Below, piece after piece: positions 21,992 to 22,078 of a stretch of DNA of 22,078 nt (position 1 is its first letter; every line of letters starts with the position of its first letter). Origin of the DNA: Desulfonatronospira sp964577315 (GTDB lineage Bacteria > Desulfobacterota > Desulfovibrionia > Desulfovibrionales > Desulfonatronovibrionaceae); contig CAZNYT010000039.1 in NCBI GenBank assembly GCA_964577315.1, positions 1 through 22,078 on the forward strand. Reading direction: 5' to 3'. The notes beneath the pieces are model-generated. The model saw only the letters and a program-made list of their open reading frames with translations. It had not been told where the DNA came from and did not search any database. The position numbers and the translations under genes are program-made.

Positions 21992-21995
21992 TAAT
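21966..21995 (+). promoter_or_regulatory. Probable sigma-70 promoter of metK
   Basis: TTGTAA (21966-21971), 18 bp, CATAAT (21990-21995). The predicted start near 22002 gives a leader of about 22 bases holding the GGAG at 22011-22014. That leader is too short for a riboswitch. The promoter overlaps the 5' part of the toxin remnant on the other strand. Confidence 0.45.
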
Positions 21996-22023
21996 AAAAA
22001 TACAGCCCAAGGAGAAGAAAGAC

Positions 22024-22078
22024 ATGATCGGAAGTCAAGGAAACTATTTTTTCACTTCGGAGTCCGTTTCCGAGGGTC
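22024..22078 (+). CDS. metK: S-adenosylmethionine synthetase, N-terminal start
   Basis: Only 18 codons are present before the right edge. The protein begins MIGSQGNYFFTSESVSEG, and FTSESVSEG(H) is the N-terminal signature of methionine adenosyltransferase, whose following His contacts the ATP triphosphate. The enzyme makes SAM from methionine and ATP. GGAG at 22011-22014 lies 9 bases before the ATG. Confidence 0.92.
   Translation, partial: MIGSQGNYFFTSESVSEG

Larger units (their letters stand above)
21558..22023. other. Intergenic region between nitroreductase gene and metK
   Basis: 466 bp. The left half (to about 21780) is AT-rich, stop-rich on both strands and shows no recognisable feature. 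The right half holds a toxin-gene remnant on the minus strand (21792-21991) and the metK promoter. No SAM-I, SAM-II or SAH riboswitch core was found. No clear terminator follows the nitroreductase gene. Confidence 0.65.

Noticed and set aside
1..22078. CRISPR array, tRNA or rRNA genes, phage attachment site
   Set aside because: No spaced direct repeats of CRISPR length, no tRNA-like cloverleaf with TTC-type arm and no rRNA segment were seen on either strand.

Overview
The window looks like a bacterial chromosome segment from a motile, anaerobic, Gram-negative organism, most likely a sulfate-reducer-type Desulfobacterota member of the Desulfovibrionales (inference). The basis is flagellar hook genes, a tungsten-type aldehyde oxidoreductase paired with a 16-cysteine polyferredoxin, a stand-alone CheC and RsbU/RsbW/STAS signalling proteins, and several strongly acidic proteins that would suit a salt-adapted host. 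One 100-base run of N (3414-3513) marks an assembly gap.

Region 1 (1-3295, minus strand) is a flagellar hook block: fliK, flgD and the start of flgE, which runs off the left edge. FliK carries about four diverged helical repeats ahead of its conserved C-terminal domain.

Region 2 (3549-9207, minus strand) is a tightly packed run of eight genes headed by panB: panB, a receiver-only response regulator, cheC, a PAS-PAS-GGDEF diguanylate cyclase, dtd, an RsbU-like receiver-PP2C phosphatase, an RsbW-like kinase and a STAS antagonist. Several junctions overlap at TAATG or TGATG. It reads as a multi-output signalling operon (phosphorylation, c-di-GMP, partner switching) with two housekeeping genes embedded.

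Region 3 (9288-11642) begins with a 10-bp perfect inverted repeat over the promoter of a plus-strand gene for a stand-alone CULT-domain protein, a bacterial relative of the thalidomide-binding domain of cereblon with its tri-tryptophan pocket intact. An M23 peptidase gene converges on it, and a YkgJ-like cysteine-cluster protein follows after a 337-bp gap.

Region 4 (11659-18399, minus strand) holds an unrecognised membrane-anchored acidic helical protein, a 181-bp MITE-like inverted-repeat element that fills an intergenic gap, a fused MrfA-type helicase plus MrfB-type DEDDy exonuclease, pgi and an aspartate-family aminotransferase.

Region 5 (18792-22078, plus strand) is a three-gene redox operon (four-cluster ferredoxin, AOR-family tungsten oxidoreductase, nitroreductase-family protein), then a gene-poor stretch with a decayed ParE/RelE-like toxin remnant on the minus strand, and the first 18 codons of metK at the right edge.

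Tandem repeats with a 7-bp period lie directly after the stop codons of fliK and of the STAS gene, and they border the assembly gap.
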